A stretch of DNA of 64,000 nucleotides from Carnegiea gigantea (Eukaryota; Streptophyta; Magnoliopsida; Caryophyllales; Cactaceae): contig JAKOGI010002238.1 in assembly GCA_029747015.1 (NCBI GenBank), positions 60,001 to 124,000 of the forward strand. Reading direction: 5' to 3'. Position numbers and translations under genes: made by a program. Positions 33,993 to 45,938 of this stretch are shown here, piece after piece (position 1 is the first letter of the stretch; the number at the start of each line of letters is the position of its first letter). A model generated the notes under the pieces. That model did no database searches, was not told where the DNA came from, and was given only the letters and a program-made list of their open reading frames with translations.

Positions 33993-36005
33993 GAAAGAAA
34001 AGAAAAGAAGTATCCCTTTGATGATGATGATGTTCAAGGGATATTCGATGAGTTAATGGCTGCAAAAGCTCTTTCTCTCCCAGAGCCGAAACGACCTGCC
34101 GAGGTCAATAGGACAAACGATCCTAAGTATTGCTCATACCATAGGATCATTAGCCACCCTATAAAAGATTGTTATGTTTTCAAAGACATAATCGAAGATA
34201 TGATTGGAAGGGGAGAAATTGAGAGAGAAGGAGCTCCAGCCAAAGGACCCACCGCATCGTCAAATGCAACTTCAACGGTAGAACAAAAGGATGAATCTCA
34301 TCCATCATCTTCAGAAACTAATAATGGGATCCCAACGGTGTCATTACCACCTCATGCGGTCCCCATCAAGTTTATTGCTGAAGATGATGTAGCAATAGTA
34401 TGGGCATATCCAGATATGCCTGCACCGTCACCAGGAGCACCCACCTTATATGATTTTTACCTAGACCCAAGTCTAGAGGCATGGGCAACATCAGAAGATG
34501 AGCATGATGATAGCCTTGGGTGGCATACCTACTCCAACAGGCGATCATTTCGGCAGGGAATAGTTCGAGCTTCTCAGTCCCCAGGAGTTAAAATAAGAGG
34601 ACAGAAGCTGCCTCAAAAGAAAAACCAGAAAAACAAGAAAAAGAAGTCAAGGGCCAAAAAGAAGCCAGACTTATCTTCTGAAGAGGAGTACGTGCCACCG
34701 GTTAAGACCCCGTTCACTTTAAGTGATTATATCCCCAAAGGTTTTTTCGGCAGTGACCCCTCGGATGACGACCCTGAAGAAGGAGAAGTAGCCCAATGTT
34801 GCATGGTTTCATGGGCTGATGAATGCGAAGAAGTAAACATTGAGATTCCACTCACTGCTCAAGAAGCGGACCAAATAACTCTTCGGTCCGGTCGTCAACT
34901 CCAACCACCAGAATTAGTGGGAAAAGAGAAAGGAAAAGAAGCAACACCTGATGTACCACGAATGCCGGTGAATATTAAGGAAAGGGGTGAAGATGACGTA
35001 ATTCCGTCGACTGCAAATAGTAAAGGCATCACTGAGAACAAGCAGTTAAATAAGGAGTCCAAGAAGGATCCTCTTGTCTCAGTCCCTTTTCAAGTTAGTC
35101 AAGGGCCTTGTAAGGAGAAAGTTCGCTATGATGTCGTCTCTCATCTTAAGCGAATCCCAGCGCGCCTAAGTGTCTATGACGCTTTACAAATGTCGAAAGA
35201 GTTAAGAAAGGCACTTATTCAGGCATTAATGGACCCTGAAGACTACAAAGATCAAGTTGACCCTGTTGAGGTAGATGAGGTGTTGTCCTCCCCTTTAAAC
35301 CGGTGTGCTGCATGCATGGCTTGCATAACATTCTCTGATGAGGACCTCCAGTTGGGGTCTGCAAATCATAACAGGCCTCTGTACGTCACTGGTAGGATTG
35401 GGGATAAAAGAATAAATCGAATCTTACTTGACTGCGGTTCTGCAGTCAACCTTCTTCCATTAAGAGTATTGAGGGCAATAGGGATAGCACCAAATCAATT
35501 GTCCCCAACTTTGCTCACGATACAAGGGTTTAATCAGGTAGGGCAGAAAGCCTTGGGCGCTATTGCTTTGAAAGTTGAGCTAGACAACCTATACACAGAT
35601 GCACTCTTTCATGTAATAGATGCTGCCTATAACGCCCTACTTGGTCGGCCATGGCTTCATACTAGTAGAGCTATCGCCTCCACTCTTCACCAATGTTTGA
35701 AATACACTAACGAGTATGGCAATGAGAAAACAATCCAAGGGGATGCCAATCCTTTTCATGGAGAAGACGTTAATTATGCTGACACAAAGTTTTACAAATC
35801 AGCGGATTCTGGGACCTCCCAAGTTCTTTTAGCCCAAGAAAAGGACAATCAAAAAGAAAAACCAAGGCCTTTACTTTCCCTCAAAAGTTCATTCAAGCTG
35901 TCAATAGTTATGCTAGTGAAGCCAAGGAATATCAAGCCCCGCGATCAAAGGTGTTATTCAAATACACACCCAAGGAGAAAAGAAGGGCTGACCAAAAGGC
36001 CTTGA
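33993..36005 (+). pseudogene. Gypsy Gag C-terminus and protease region
   Basis: Open from just after the TAG at 33990-33992 and in the same frame as Gag. It begins with a Cys/His segment (CSYHRIISHPIKDCY) typical of Tat Gag C-termini, then a long acidic/basic linker. The retropepsin domain is at about 35380-35660 (INRILLDCGSAVNLLPLRV ... ALLGRPWLH). The catalytic triad reads D-C-G instead of D-T/S-G; other plant Tat proteases also vary at the middle residue. The frame ends at TGA 36003-36005, overlapping the next open frame. Confidence 0.8.
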
Positions 36006-36691
36006 CACCGGTAAAAGAAATCGTGAACTCCCTTGTCACGAGTTACACATTCCCTCTTCGGCGAATTGACCAGTCGATGCCTAAGGAAAACTTGGTCATA
36101 AGAACATCGCTCGGCAACAAGAGGGTAGTTTTAAGGGGAAACACGTCAAATTATCCGATAGAAGCGTCTTCTTCTAGACCACCTCCAAGAGGGGTATCAC
36201 AGTCTCGAAAGAGGAAGAAGGGCAATAATAAGAGGGGCTTTGATGAGGCTAACAAACAAATAAACATATCTCACGAAAGTGGGGTCCTAAAAGCATCATT
36301 TCAAGCAGATGTCCCTGAAGCACTCCAGGTGTCACATGATGGAGGAGTTCTCAAGTCTCATGCCACGAATGATCTGGTCTTTACACCCCAAGAGCAAGAG
36401 ATGTTATTCTCCACAGATGAGCAAGTCCAACCTCGAATCTCGGTTTTTCAAAGACTTGGTAAAATCAATGAGCCTAAGCAAAAGAAGGTCCGAGTCAGAA
36501 ACCAGAAAAAGTGGAAGCTGAAAAAGAAAAAGCAACAGCCTCGAAGCTTCATCTGGGTTTGGGGACAAAATGATGTTAGCCAAACTGAGCAGGTGGAACA
36601 AGTTAATGTTGTGTGGCGGACGAGGAAGATGCTCAAAATTTTGAATTTTCTTGTCAAAAAGTTCCCAAGCATCACAGGATCAGTATGCTAA
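35951..36691 (+). pseudogene. Gypsy protease-RT linker frame
   Basis: 246 codons in the -1 frame relative to the protease. It is a basic, low-complexity linker with SRKRKKGNNKRG and KKWKLKKKKQQPRSFIWVW and no catalytic motif. It overlaps the upstream frame by 55 nt and the RT frame by 79 nt. At the second junction an extra T in GTGTGGCG would explain the shift as a simple insertion. I find no canonical X-XXY-YYZ slip site in the right phase at either junction. Confidence 0.65.
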
Positions 36692-38325
36692 ATTGTAAAG
36701 GGTGTGAAGAAGCCCAAGTTCACGCTAATTCACCTAAGAGATTAGATGGTGATTTAGTTGATATAAAACAAGGATCTTCTGAGGACTTTGTCGAGGCTAT
36801 CCAACCAGCACCGCCGGAAATGGAAGATGGTGGTCAAGCAACAATTGATGAGCTTCGAGAGATAAATTTGAGCACAATTGATGAACCCAAGCCAATTTTT
36901 GTGAGTACCATATTAAATAATGAAGAGGTGGTACAGTATAAACAACTCCTCCAAGAATACAAAGATGTATTTGCTTGGGGATATCAAGACATGCCAGGCT
37001 TAGATCCAAGTGTTGCTGTTCATAAGTTAGCCGTGTCTGAAGGAGTAAAACCAATAAAGCATCCTCAACGACGCTTCCGTCCTGAACTGACAATTCAAAT
37101 AAATGCTGAGGTTGACAAGCTCATAAAGGCTAACTTCATTCGCGAAGTTCAGTACCCCACTTGGTTGGCTAACATCGTACCAGTTCGGAAGAAGAATGGT
37201 CAACTTCGGATATGTGTAGATTTCAGGGACCTAAATAATGCATGTCCTAAGGATGATTTCCCACTACCAATCACTGAGCTCCTTGTGGATGCCACTACAG
37301 GGTTTGGAGCTCTTTCCTTCATGGATGGTTTCTCGGGGTACAATCAAATAAAAATGGACCCCAAAGATGAAGATTTAACTGCTTTTCGGACACCACAAGG
37401 CATATACTGCTACACAGTAATGCCATTTGGGTTGAAAAATGCCGGGGCTACCTATCAGAGGGCCATGACAATCATTTTTCGTGATTTTCTCCACAACCTA
37501 GTTGAATGCTATGTTGATGACTTGGTTGTAAAAACAAAAGAGAGAGAAAATCACTTACATGACCTAAGAAAGGTCTTTGAAAAGCTTCGCCAACATCAAC
37601 TCAAGATGAACCCCTTAAAATGTGCATTTGGAGTCACCTCAGGGAAATTTCTCGGCTTCGTGGTTCGGAAAGAAGGGATTGAGATTGACCCGGATAAAGT
37701 CAAAGCCATAATCCAAATGCCCCCTCCGAGGAACTTAAGAGAATTGCGGGGCTTACAAGGAAGGTTGGCTTACATACGACGGTTCATTTCAAATTTGTCA
37801 GGAAGGTGTCAACCTTTTACAAGACTCCTAAAAAAGGATACGCCTTTCATTTGGTATCAAGCTTGTCAAAGTGCTTTTGAAAGCATCAAGCAATATCTCA
37901 CAAGGCCACCTGTCCTAATGGCTCCAATACAGGGAAAACCTTTAATATTTTACACAGCAGCCCTCGAACGGTCTTTAGGGGCTATGTTAGCTCAATGTAA
38001 TGACCAAGGGAAAGAAAACGCCCTGTATTATATCAGCCGGACAATGGTGGGTGCAGAAATAAATTACTCCTCCATGGAGAAAATTTGTCTGGCCTTAGTC
38101 TTCGCCATTCAAAAGTTGCGGCACTACCTCTTGTCTCATCAAATTATTTTGATCTCAAAGGCAGATCCATTAAAGTATATATTGTCTAGGCATACGCTAT
38201 CAGGAAGGTTGGCTAAATGGGCAATGCTTTTGGCCCCTTTTGACATCAAATTCATGCCTCAAAAGGCAGTAAAGGGACAAGCTATAGCTGATTTCCTAGC
38301 AGCTCATCCATGTCCAAATAATTAG
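36613..38325 (+). pseudogene. Gypsy reverse transcriptase and first RNase H
   Basis: This frame holds a complete Ty3-type RT: VRKKNGQLRICVDFRDLN, FMDGFSGYNQIKMDP, MPFGLKNAGATYQRAM and the intact active site YVDDLVVKT. It is followed by the FLGFVV and LRGLQGRLAYIRRFI segments. The first RNase H follows, but the first catalytic acid is not obvious (FYTAALERSLGAMLAQ), consistent with the degenerate primary RNase H seen in Tat elements that own a second one. RT copies element RNA into DNA in the particle. A TAG at 38323-38325 ends the frame, though homology continues in the same frame. Confidence 0.88.
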
Positions 38326-40140
38326 GAATTGCCTGATGATTTGCCAGATGATGAAGTTATGCTTACTGAAATTAAAACATGGCAGCTATATTTTGATGGG
38401 GCAGCAAAGAGTTGAGGAGCTGGAGTAGGAATTGTGTTTGTCACACCATCTGGAGGACTTGTTCCGTACTCATTCTCTCTCCTCGAAATCTGTTCAAATA
38501 ATGTGGCTGAATATGAGGCACTCATCATTGGCCTCGAATTGGCCCATGAAATGCGTATTGACCAGCTTGAAGTATTTGGGGATTCGCAATTAATTATTCG
38601 ACAAATAAATGGTCAGTACGAGGTAAGAGACGCCAAATTATCGCCTCTTTACAAGAGGGCAAGAAGCCTTATGAATCAATTCCTTCAAGTAGAAGTCAAT
38701 CATGTACCGAAGTCTGAAAATGACAAAGCAGATGCCTTAGCAAAGTTGGCTGCTTCACTGACTCTCCCTGATGAAAGGGAAATTCAAATAACAATCGGGG
38801 AACGTCACTTGTTGGCCTCAGCTTTAGACCGTCTTGATGAAATTGAAGAAATAAATGTAGTTTCGGTTTTTGAGGTCGAAGAAGAAGCAGATTGGAGACA
38901 TCCCCTCATGGAATACATTCAACATGGCATTTTACCCACTGATCCGAAGAAAAGAGCAGAGGTAAAACGGCGAGCACTAAGGTTTACATTTAAAAATGAC
39001 ACCTTATATCGAAAGACTTTCGATGGGGTTTTACTTAGATGCTTGTCAAGGGAGGAGGCTGCTTATGTCTTAAATGAAGTTCATGCTGGGGTATGTGGTG
39101 CTCATCAGGCAGGTCCAAAGCTTGCTAACCAAATCAAAAGGCTAGGATATTATTGGCCGACCATGGTTCAAGACGCAATAAAATTTGCTAAAGCTTGCCA
39201 AATTTGTCAAATACATGGAGATTTCATCCACCAACCACCACAGTTACTCCATCCAAGCATATTATCTTGGCCCTTCCATACATGGGGGCTAGATGTCGTA
39301 GGACCTTTCAAGCCATCTTCCTCTCGCGGCCACATATTCATCTTAGCAGCCACAGATTATTTCTCAAAGTGGGCTGAGGCTATCCCATTGAAAGAAGTGG
39401 GGGCAAAACAAGTTGCCGACTTTATCAGGACTTATCTCATTTATAGATATGGAGTCCCATGCAAGATCATTTCAGACAACGCCCTCTACTTCAAAAATCA
39501 AGTGATGATAAAGCTTGCAGAGAAGTACAAGTTCAGGCATAGCTTCTCATCAAGCTATAATCCATCCTCAAATGGTCAAGCTGAAGCATTCAATAAAGTG
39601 CTTTGCAAGATTCTAAAGAAAATGGTCTCAAAATCAAGGAGGGATTGGCATGAACGACTACCAGAAGCTTTATGGGCCTATCGAACCACCGTTCGAACTG
39701 CAACTGGCTGTACGCCCTATAACTTGGTGTTTGGTTCTGAAGCCGTGTTATCCCTCGAGGTGCAATTACCCTCTTTAAGGGTGGCCATGCAATTCACAAA
39801 TCCAGATGAAAACACTCAAGTCAGACTTGCCGAACTGGAAGCATTAGATGAACGTCGGCTAATGGCCCAACAAAGGCTTGAAATTTACCAAGCTCAAATG
39901 GCTGGTGCATTCAATAGGCGAGTCAAATTTCGCTCCTTTGGCATGGGTGATCTGGTGTTAACAATAAGGAGACCTATTGTCATCAATCGAAAGACACAGG
40001 GGAAATTTGAGCCTAAATGGGAAGGCCCATATGTAATCACCAAAGTCTTTCCTAAATGAGCATATGAGCTCTCAAATCATGATGGCCGAATAGTATATGC
40101 CTGTGTCAATGGCAAATTTGTAAAGAAATTCTTTACTTGA
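38326..40140 (+). pseudogene. Gypsy second RNase H and integrase
   Basis: In frame with RT. An archaeal-like RNase H (WQLYFDGAAKS, EYEALIIGLELA, VFGDSQLII, KADALAKLAA) keeps its acidic residues but has a TGA at about 38413. The integrase follows, with the HHCC finger (HAGVCGAHQ ... CQICQ), core acids in WGLDVVG, IISDNALYF and SNGQAEA, and the C-terminal GxxVL..F.pKWEGPY region. A TGA at about 40057 lies before the last 27 codons (AYELSNHDGRIVYACVNG). Integrase would insert the cDNA. The tandem second RNase H is diagnostic for the Tat branch. Confidence 0.88.
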
Positions 40141-40165
40141 AGTTGCTGGATAGTTGAATTCTACC

Positions 40166-40212
40166 GAACTACGAAAGGCTTGATCCCTCAAAAAGGGGGT
40201 ACGTAGGCAGTC
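40166..40212 (+). repeat. Internal copy D of the hairpin module
   Basis: Just after the integrase frame: GAACTACG, then TTGAT, inner stem CCCT/GGGG, then TACGTAGGCAG. It has the same outer CTACG/CGTAG pair as the LTR copies but no clear second hairpin. Confidence 0.65.
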
Positions 40213-40756
40213 CAACGTTATGCAGCCACAAAAATGAATAAATCCTTTCTTCCCCTGCTTGCTAAAAAAAAGGGGGGGGGAAGGAGATAATCACAAAAAA
40301 AAAAAGAGCTAAAAAAAAAGAGGAAGCAATCAAATTTTATTACAATAGCATAAATCGTACAGTACAAAGTGGGCTGAAGGTTGGAAATATAAATGCCAAA
40401 TAATTAGACAAAAAAGAAGCCCTCTACAATCTTTTACATGACTTTGTAGAAAATAAAAGTACAAATATTACTTAAGTCAAAGTCTCCCAACAAAGAAAGA
40501 CCGGAAATACCCTTCTGAAAGTTAGCATATGATGTAAAGTGAGGCATGGACCCTTCCTAGAAGGTGACTTGTTGAACTTTCTGATACTGCAACAACTTTT
40601 TGAAGGTTACAACTATCCAACTCCTACTAAATTCGCGGTGCATAAAATTGTTTATGTACTGTAGAAAGGAAGGGATAAAAACAAGTTATATTCAACATAA
40701 AGGCGAACATTATACGTGTTCAAGCAAATTCACACATATAATGTCCGGGGGGCAAC
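40213..40756 (+). other. Gypsy 3' non-coding region and polypurine tract
   Basis: A-rich untranslated region with G-runs near 40270, ending in the tract CCGGGGGGCAAC immediately before the 3' LTR. No gene is seen. Confidence 0.7.
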
Positions 40757-41940
40757 TGTTGAACCAAAAATTTTTACAAATCATAAATTTTTGATTATGT
40801 CTCAGTATAAAATACAAATAAAAGTGGATCCGATTACATAATTAAAAATAAAAAAGTAAAGAAAATGCAAAAAAAAAGGGGTGCATAAGTAAACCTCTTT
40901 CTCCGGCACCCTCCGCTGACTATTCAAAGCACAGTCAAAAAAAAAGGAGGGCACTCAATTGTAACAAAGTAACTTTGGATAATTAATAAATGATAGCAAC
41001 ACTTCTTAGTATATACATATTTTTTGCCGCTGGGAAAAGAAAGTGTTGCGTGGAAGTTGGCATATAGCCCATCACTCTCCGCCTTCCCTACTTTTGCTGC
41101 GACGTGGAGGGAAGTTAAAAACTTACTCCATCAATATAAGAAAGGAGAGGTCGGAGAACAGAGGAGAGAGGAAAGGCTTTAGGGCGGTGAAAACAGAGAC
41201 CCCCCAAAAAAAAAAAAGCACGGGGGAGAAAGAAACAGAGGGCTATAAAGACGAAAAAGGTTAGACCTCTGAGAAATACAAGAAAAACGGAAGAAAGAGG
41301 AAAGTGAAAGCAAATATAAGGCTCTGTAAAGTGAAAGCAGAGGCCAAAGAAAAGAAAAAAAAAAGAGCAGCACTACGAAGAAGAGAAGGCAAGAAGTAGA
41401 TTAGAAGAAGTAGAAGCGATTGAAGCAAGAACCAAATCTAGTCTTCTCCAAAAGTTGAAGCCAACTAAAAGTGAAGGTAATACATCAATGAAGTATAAAT
41501 GGTTGTCGCCTTTCCAAAACCACCATTTTCAAGTCTCATGGTTGCCATGGTTAATCAAGCAAAAGCGCTTCATATGTCTCCAAAAGTTCGGTTAAAAAAA
41601 AATGATTTTATTTGGGATTCTACCAAATCGGTTCCTACTGGAACCATGGAAACTCTAGATCCTGCGTGATCTTGGTTCCTGCCGGAACCATAAAGCATAC
41701 GGATCCTGACGGATCCTGGGTCTTGTCAGACCTTTAAATGGAATGGTCATACGAGAGTCAAATAAGTGAAAGGAACGATGGCATGAATCCAAATTGGAGT
41801 TGATCGTGTTGTTATATTGCCCTTATGATTATCACAAAGTGGAGTCAAGCACTGGTATGGCAGCGTAGGTGTCAAAACAAGGAAGTGGCAAATTCCATTG
41901 CAATGCTCTGTTTTGGAGTTAAAGAAAAAAACAAAGAAAG

Positions 41941-41982
<42 letters not shown>

Positions 41983-43371
41983 TTTGGATAAAAATCTAAA
42001 CAAATAAAATAAACATAGATCATGAGAAAGTATGTTGACTCAATTGCAATTCAAAAATTGGAGGCGCAGACCTACGTGTATTAGAAGACATCCAGAAACA
42101 TTAACAGCATGGCATGTACACGTTCAGGTTCCAGACTCTGCTTCCTCGTTGAAGACAAAGAAAAAAAGAGAGTACTGGGTCTTTCTTAGATGGAGGACAC
42201 TGCATACTCATAAAAAGAAAGGGTCGGCTTGTTTTGTAAGTACTAGTTAGGCTATGATATAACAAATTGATGTGGATGATACATCTACTTGAACAAAATT
42301 CATCAAGGGGAAAAATAAATTTATGCCTAAATACCCATTAGAACTACGGTGACTTGATTCCACTAAGGATACGTAGGAAGCTCGATATAAAATTTTTCGA
42401 GTTCAGTCTAAACTGAAATCTTCAAATGGGCTCAACCCGATAACCCCCTCTTTCACAAGGGACCAAAATTACAATCCTGTAACTCTTTGTTACACGTTAC
42501 GTAACCAAAGCAAATAAAAAAAATCAAGCTTCGGAAAACATCGAATCTTTTTCAAGTCATAGGTTTGGCATAATGGACCAAAGTCGAGCCAAATATACAA
42601 CCAAGCCTACTAAATTCTCCCCTTTCCAAGACAAAAGCCTAAATAAAATTCGGAATAAGAACTACGTCGATTTGATCCCACCAAGGGTACGTAGGAAACC
42701 CGTAAATAAATTTCGGGTGCAACCACAAGTTAAACAAAATTAATGGACCGACCCCATTAAAGGTTAAGTCGGAAAATTTAAAAAAAATATTAAGTGGCTA
42801 AAAATATAACTTAGCCATTTTTTTTAAAAATCCAAATACCAAAATTAAATTAAAAAATTATCCTAACATAAATAGCTTAACTAAAATAAAAAGATAAATT
42901 AATTTAAATAAAATTAAAGAACTACGGCCGGTTTGATCCTCTATAAAAGAGGTACGTAGGCAACTCACAATAAATAAGTGGGTGCAACCCAAATTCCAAA
43001 TCAAATAAAATTGCCCATGCCATAACCTGCATATGAAGAATGTGTACGTGTAGTACCCTTCCTAGAAGGTGCCTATACGGCCACTATCTGATGCAATTAA
43101 GTTTTGGATAACGGGTGACTTGGCATACAATATACATGTCGATCCAAATTGTATAAAGTCTTATTAACACAAAATAAAACGAACAAAGAAAGAAAATAAT
43201 AAAATAGAACGAATCGGAATCAAAAGGTGGTCTCCCAGACGGGAGACGTAATTAAGGAGGTTTATCCTCTTGAATAGGGGCGTACTCAAAACAAACCGAT
43301 GTATATTTTTCTTTTATATATACGTTGGAAAGTTGTGTTGTGCATATTATTTATTAAATTTTTGCCCAACA
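40757..43371 (+). repeat. 3' LTR of gypsy element
   Basis: 2615 bp, nearly identical to the 5' LTR. It contains the same (AT)n tract (about 41943-41979) and the three two-hairpin modules at 42341, 42659 and 42919. Confidence 0.93.
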
Positions 43372-43376
43372 GTTGG

Positions 43377-43719
43377 CGAGACTCTTCGTCATGTAGAATT
43401 CCTCCAGCCGAACCCAAAGATCCACTGCAGTTGTCTTATCAAGCACCTCTCGTAAGACATGTGATGTCAAACACAACTATATGGTAGAAAGTGCCTTCAG
43501 CTCTGGTTCCTCCCATTCCTCGTCTATCAACGATCCACGTCTCTTCTTTTGGTCTACTGCTCATTGTTCATTAGTCATCTTCTCGGGTTTCGTATAAGGT
43601 CATGAAAGAACCTTCCACAACCCATGTTGGATGAGAACTGCTCTCATCTGCACCTTTCAGAGATTAAAACTAATCTCCCCATCAGATTTCTGAATATCAA
43701 CCTTCATAATTGAAGACAT
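43377..43719 (-). pseudogene. Copia gag relic, N-terminal part
   Basis: From the ATG at 43717-43719 the minus strand reads MSSIMKVDIQKSDGEISFNL, then a stop replacing a tryptophan codon, then KVQMRAVLIQHGLWKVL, with frameshifts further on. This is the start of the Gag whose distal part lies at 28327-29179 across the gypsy insertion. The intact counterpart of this N-terminus is visible at 46578. Confidence 0.8.
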
Positions 43720-43744
43720 CCTAAACCAAAGCTCTAATACCACT

Positions 43745-44380
43745 TGTTAGGAATTAGAGCAAACTAATAGCGGAAGCAATAGGATGAAACAGATATGCAA
43801 AAACTTAAAGAACGATAACAAGAACAAAGCAATGACACACAAGATTTACGTGGAAACCCAATGCGAGAAAAAAACCACGGACGGCGACGAGTACAATCAA
43901 TCCACTATATGAGCAAAGAGAGTACACAACAATCACAATCGCAACAAGTGATTCGATCCAATAGCAGAATTACAGTCTCTCTTGTAATCTCTCTCAAAGT
44001 CTCTCCACCTCTCAATATGTTTAGGGATTCAGGGATTCAGGAGTAATTTTAGATCCTAGGCAAGACCTCTTTATATAGGGTCTAGAAGTCCAGAGTTTTA
44101 CCCCTAGAGAAGAACCCTAGCCGCCAAGTATACTGCATGCCGAAGCAAACCCTAGCCGTCAGGACAAACCCGCACCCGAACAGAGCACGACACAACCGTG
44201 CCACGTGGCACGGTCACCCCGTGCCATGGTGGCACTACCGTGCCACATGGCATGGCACGGCACGCCGGTGCCATTTTTCTGCCTTCCTTCGACGTTCCTC
44301 TTCTTCGGTCTAACACGTCCGTGTCGTCTAGCACAGTCCCACCGTGCCGATTCTTGGATTTTGGGCCACGAAACCCAACA
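43745..44380 (-). repeat. 5' LTR of the split copia
   Basis: 636 bp in minus sense, TGTTGGGTTTCGTGGCCC to TAATTCCTAACA. It contains a TATA-like CTATATAAAGAGG near 44073 and a cluster of GCACGG / CCGTGCC motifs at 44180-44350 that can form several hairpins. Confidence 0.85.
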
Positions 44381-45597
44381 ACCGGCCTGCATTAAGGTAA
44401 TATCACCAATGTAAGGATCACAACATACATCCAACTAGTAAATATAACCATAATATTGGCGCCTCTGTAGAACCCTCAAAACAGCAGGCAGCTATCTTGA
44501 GGATCTGAAAGATTTCTTGGGACCTCTTCCTAACTCACTCACTTTTCGCGCTTTCATACTGTTTAAGATTTCCTAAAAAGCAGAACTCCGGACTTTGATA
44601 GAACACAAGGCTCAATAATATTAGATGTAGCCTCTAATAAGCAGAAACACTTGCCGCACATAAGCCCTGAAAATCGAAATTCTACGTAGACAGCAATACA
44701 GGATAGAGCAACTCATATTTCCCCTCAAATGTCAAACAATGTCATAATATTATTGCCTCCCTAATTCCAATGAGAATATTCCAGTCTTTCAGGCTTCAAT
44801 TAAAGGGTTGAATAAAATCCTGCCTCACTTGGTGTAAAGCGCTTGGAAATAGAGCTATCCGCAGACTCCATTAGATCTTCCTCATTTACATTTGCACAGC
44901 AAATAGGAACAAGAGTAAGAAGGCAGTGAACAAATCAAATCAACCAAAACCTTTCTTTGGACACTGGATTTCTTCCTCATGCAAGCATCAGTTCCAACAC
45001 TAGGCCTGTGATAACTTCTACAGATTGCAGAGGTATAGACTAAACAGCAATAAATCAAACCAGAGAATGCAAGCTGGAACAGAATTTTCTGTTTGATAAT
45101 TAAATAATGTTATTGGCCAATATCATCCAAATTCAGTATGCTTAGACGCAGCATGTTTAACTTAAAAGCCGCACATATGGAAAATGTCTGGGTTTAGAAG
45201 AGCATTGTCTACGTGAGGGTCACCATCATTTTTGATCCGTTGAATGTATATGATTAAAAAGCATGCATAGCTTTGTCACTTAATGAACATGAGACAGTAC
45301 ATATTGGAATCCAGAACGCTCTGACTTAGCCCCAAGGGTGAATTTTAGGTTTAAAATCAGGGATATTGCTTCCAAGTTACAAATACGCAGACCATCCTCA
45401 CCAGACATTAAATTATGCACCATGTAGATGTTGTATCCTCGGTTAAATGAAGCAAGCCAAATAGCACACATTTTAAATGATTAAATCGTTCACTTTTCCA
45501 CTAGTTCAACTAGCTATTATTTTAACCTCGAATGAAACTACCTCTGCAAATTTTTAAGTCATAAAACACAGAAATTCTAGAAGAGAATGTGACCTAC
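44381..45597 (-). other. Intron sequence of the ANTH relic
   Basis: No repeat or coding sequence recognised. By position it is the 5' part of the last ANTH intron, between the penultimate exon and the copia insertion. Confidence 0.5.
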
Positions 45598-45719
45598 CAG
45601 CTGCCTCTCAGTAATGGAGGAAATGCTATTGCTTGGAGTTGTGACCAAAGCAAGTTCCCAACCAGCAGGATCAAATTCTTTAGCCAAAGTTTTACTAGAA
45701 TTTGATGTTGAAGCAGAGT
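45598..45719 (-). pseudogene. ANTH/AP180-type adaptor relic, penultimate exon
   Basis: 122 nt in minus sense. It continues the preceding exon in phase (G|AC) and reads SASTSNSSKTLAKEFDPAGW and then ELALVTTPSNSISSITERQL, matching the C-terminal region of plant ANTH proteins. The 5' splice site is CTG|GTAGGT and the acceptor is a weak GTGAAG. No internal stop. The frame ends on a full codon, compatible with the phase of the last exon at 27148. Its next exon is now about 18 kb away. Confidence 0.82.
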
Positions 45720-45843
45720 CTTCACATTACACACATCAGAAAAAGGAAAAAAAAAAAAATCAATTTTTCTTTCAGCAAAGAGATATCCAACAGAAAAATG
45801 TGCATCATTAAACAATATAGATCAAACAGAAAATATGCAGTAC

Positions 45844-45919
45844 CTGATGGCACTATGGCCAAAGCCAAAGCATTACTTTCCTCAATGGCTAAGGCATCAG
45901 GTGTAGCTTCATTCAATCC
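45844..45919 (-). pseudogene. ANTH/AP180-type adaptor relic, antepenultimate exon
   Basis: 76 nt bounded by a good acceptor (TTTTTTGTCCACAG) and a donor (CATCAG|GTACTG). It reads GLNEATPDALAIEESNALAL and then AIVPSG, conserved in plant CAP proteins. The exons encoding the roughly 280-residue ANTH membrane-binding domain are absent. Twenty bases upstream an LTR retrotransposon begins, and beyond it lies the 3' end of a different gene. Confidence 0.82.
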
Positions 45920-45938
45920 CTGTGGACAAAAAATTATT

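Larger units (their letters stand above)
29180..43371 (+). mobile_element. Tat-lineage Ty3/gypsy retrotransposon, 14.2 kb
   Basis: LTRs of about 2.6 kb start TGTTGAACC and end TTGCCCAACA. Perfect 5-bp target duplications GTTGG lie at 29175-29179 and 43372-43376, and a G-rich tract (CCGGGGGGCAAC) precedes the right LTR. By eye the LTRs differ at only about 15-20 positions, mostly single bases and homopolymer lengths, so insertion was recent. The domain order Gag, protease, RT, RNase H, second archaeal-like RNase H, integrase, and the very long LTRs, mark the Tat/Ogre/Retand branch. Despite its youth the coding region has several in-frame stops and two frame changes, so this copy is unlikely to be autonomous. 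Confidence 0.95.
27760..44380 (-). mobile_element. Deleted Ty1/copia element split by a gypsy insertion
   Basis: Its 5' LTR in minus sense is 43745-44380 (636 bp, TGTTGGGTTTCG to CCTAACA). After two bases comes the PBS-like TGGTATTAGAGC. The gag start lies at 43717-43719 and gag runs leftward until the gypsy element interrupts it at 43372. Gag resumes at 29179 and continues through a zinc knuckle and protease region to about 28330. Integrase, RT and RNase H are missing, so this is an internally deleted, non-autonomous copy. The 3' LTR (27760-28077) keeps only its first half and is cut by or fused to the TRIM. The element sits in the last intron of the ANTH relic. Confidence 0.85.

Noticed and set aside
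35951..36691. Programmed -1 frameshifting at the two overlaps in the gypsy polyprotein
   Set aside because: Both shifts are -1, but no X-XXY-YYZ slip site is in the needed phase; the AAATTTT run at 36636 is in the wrong frame, and a simple extra T near 36614 explains the second shift.
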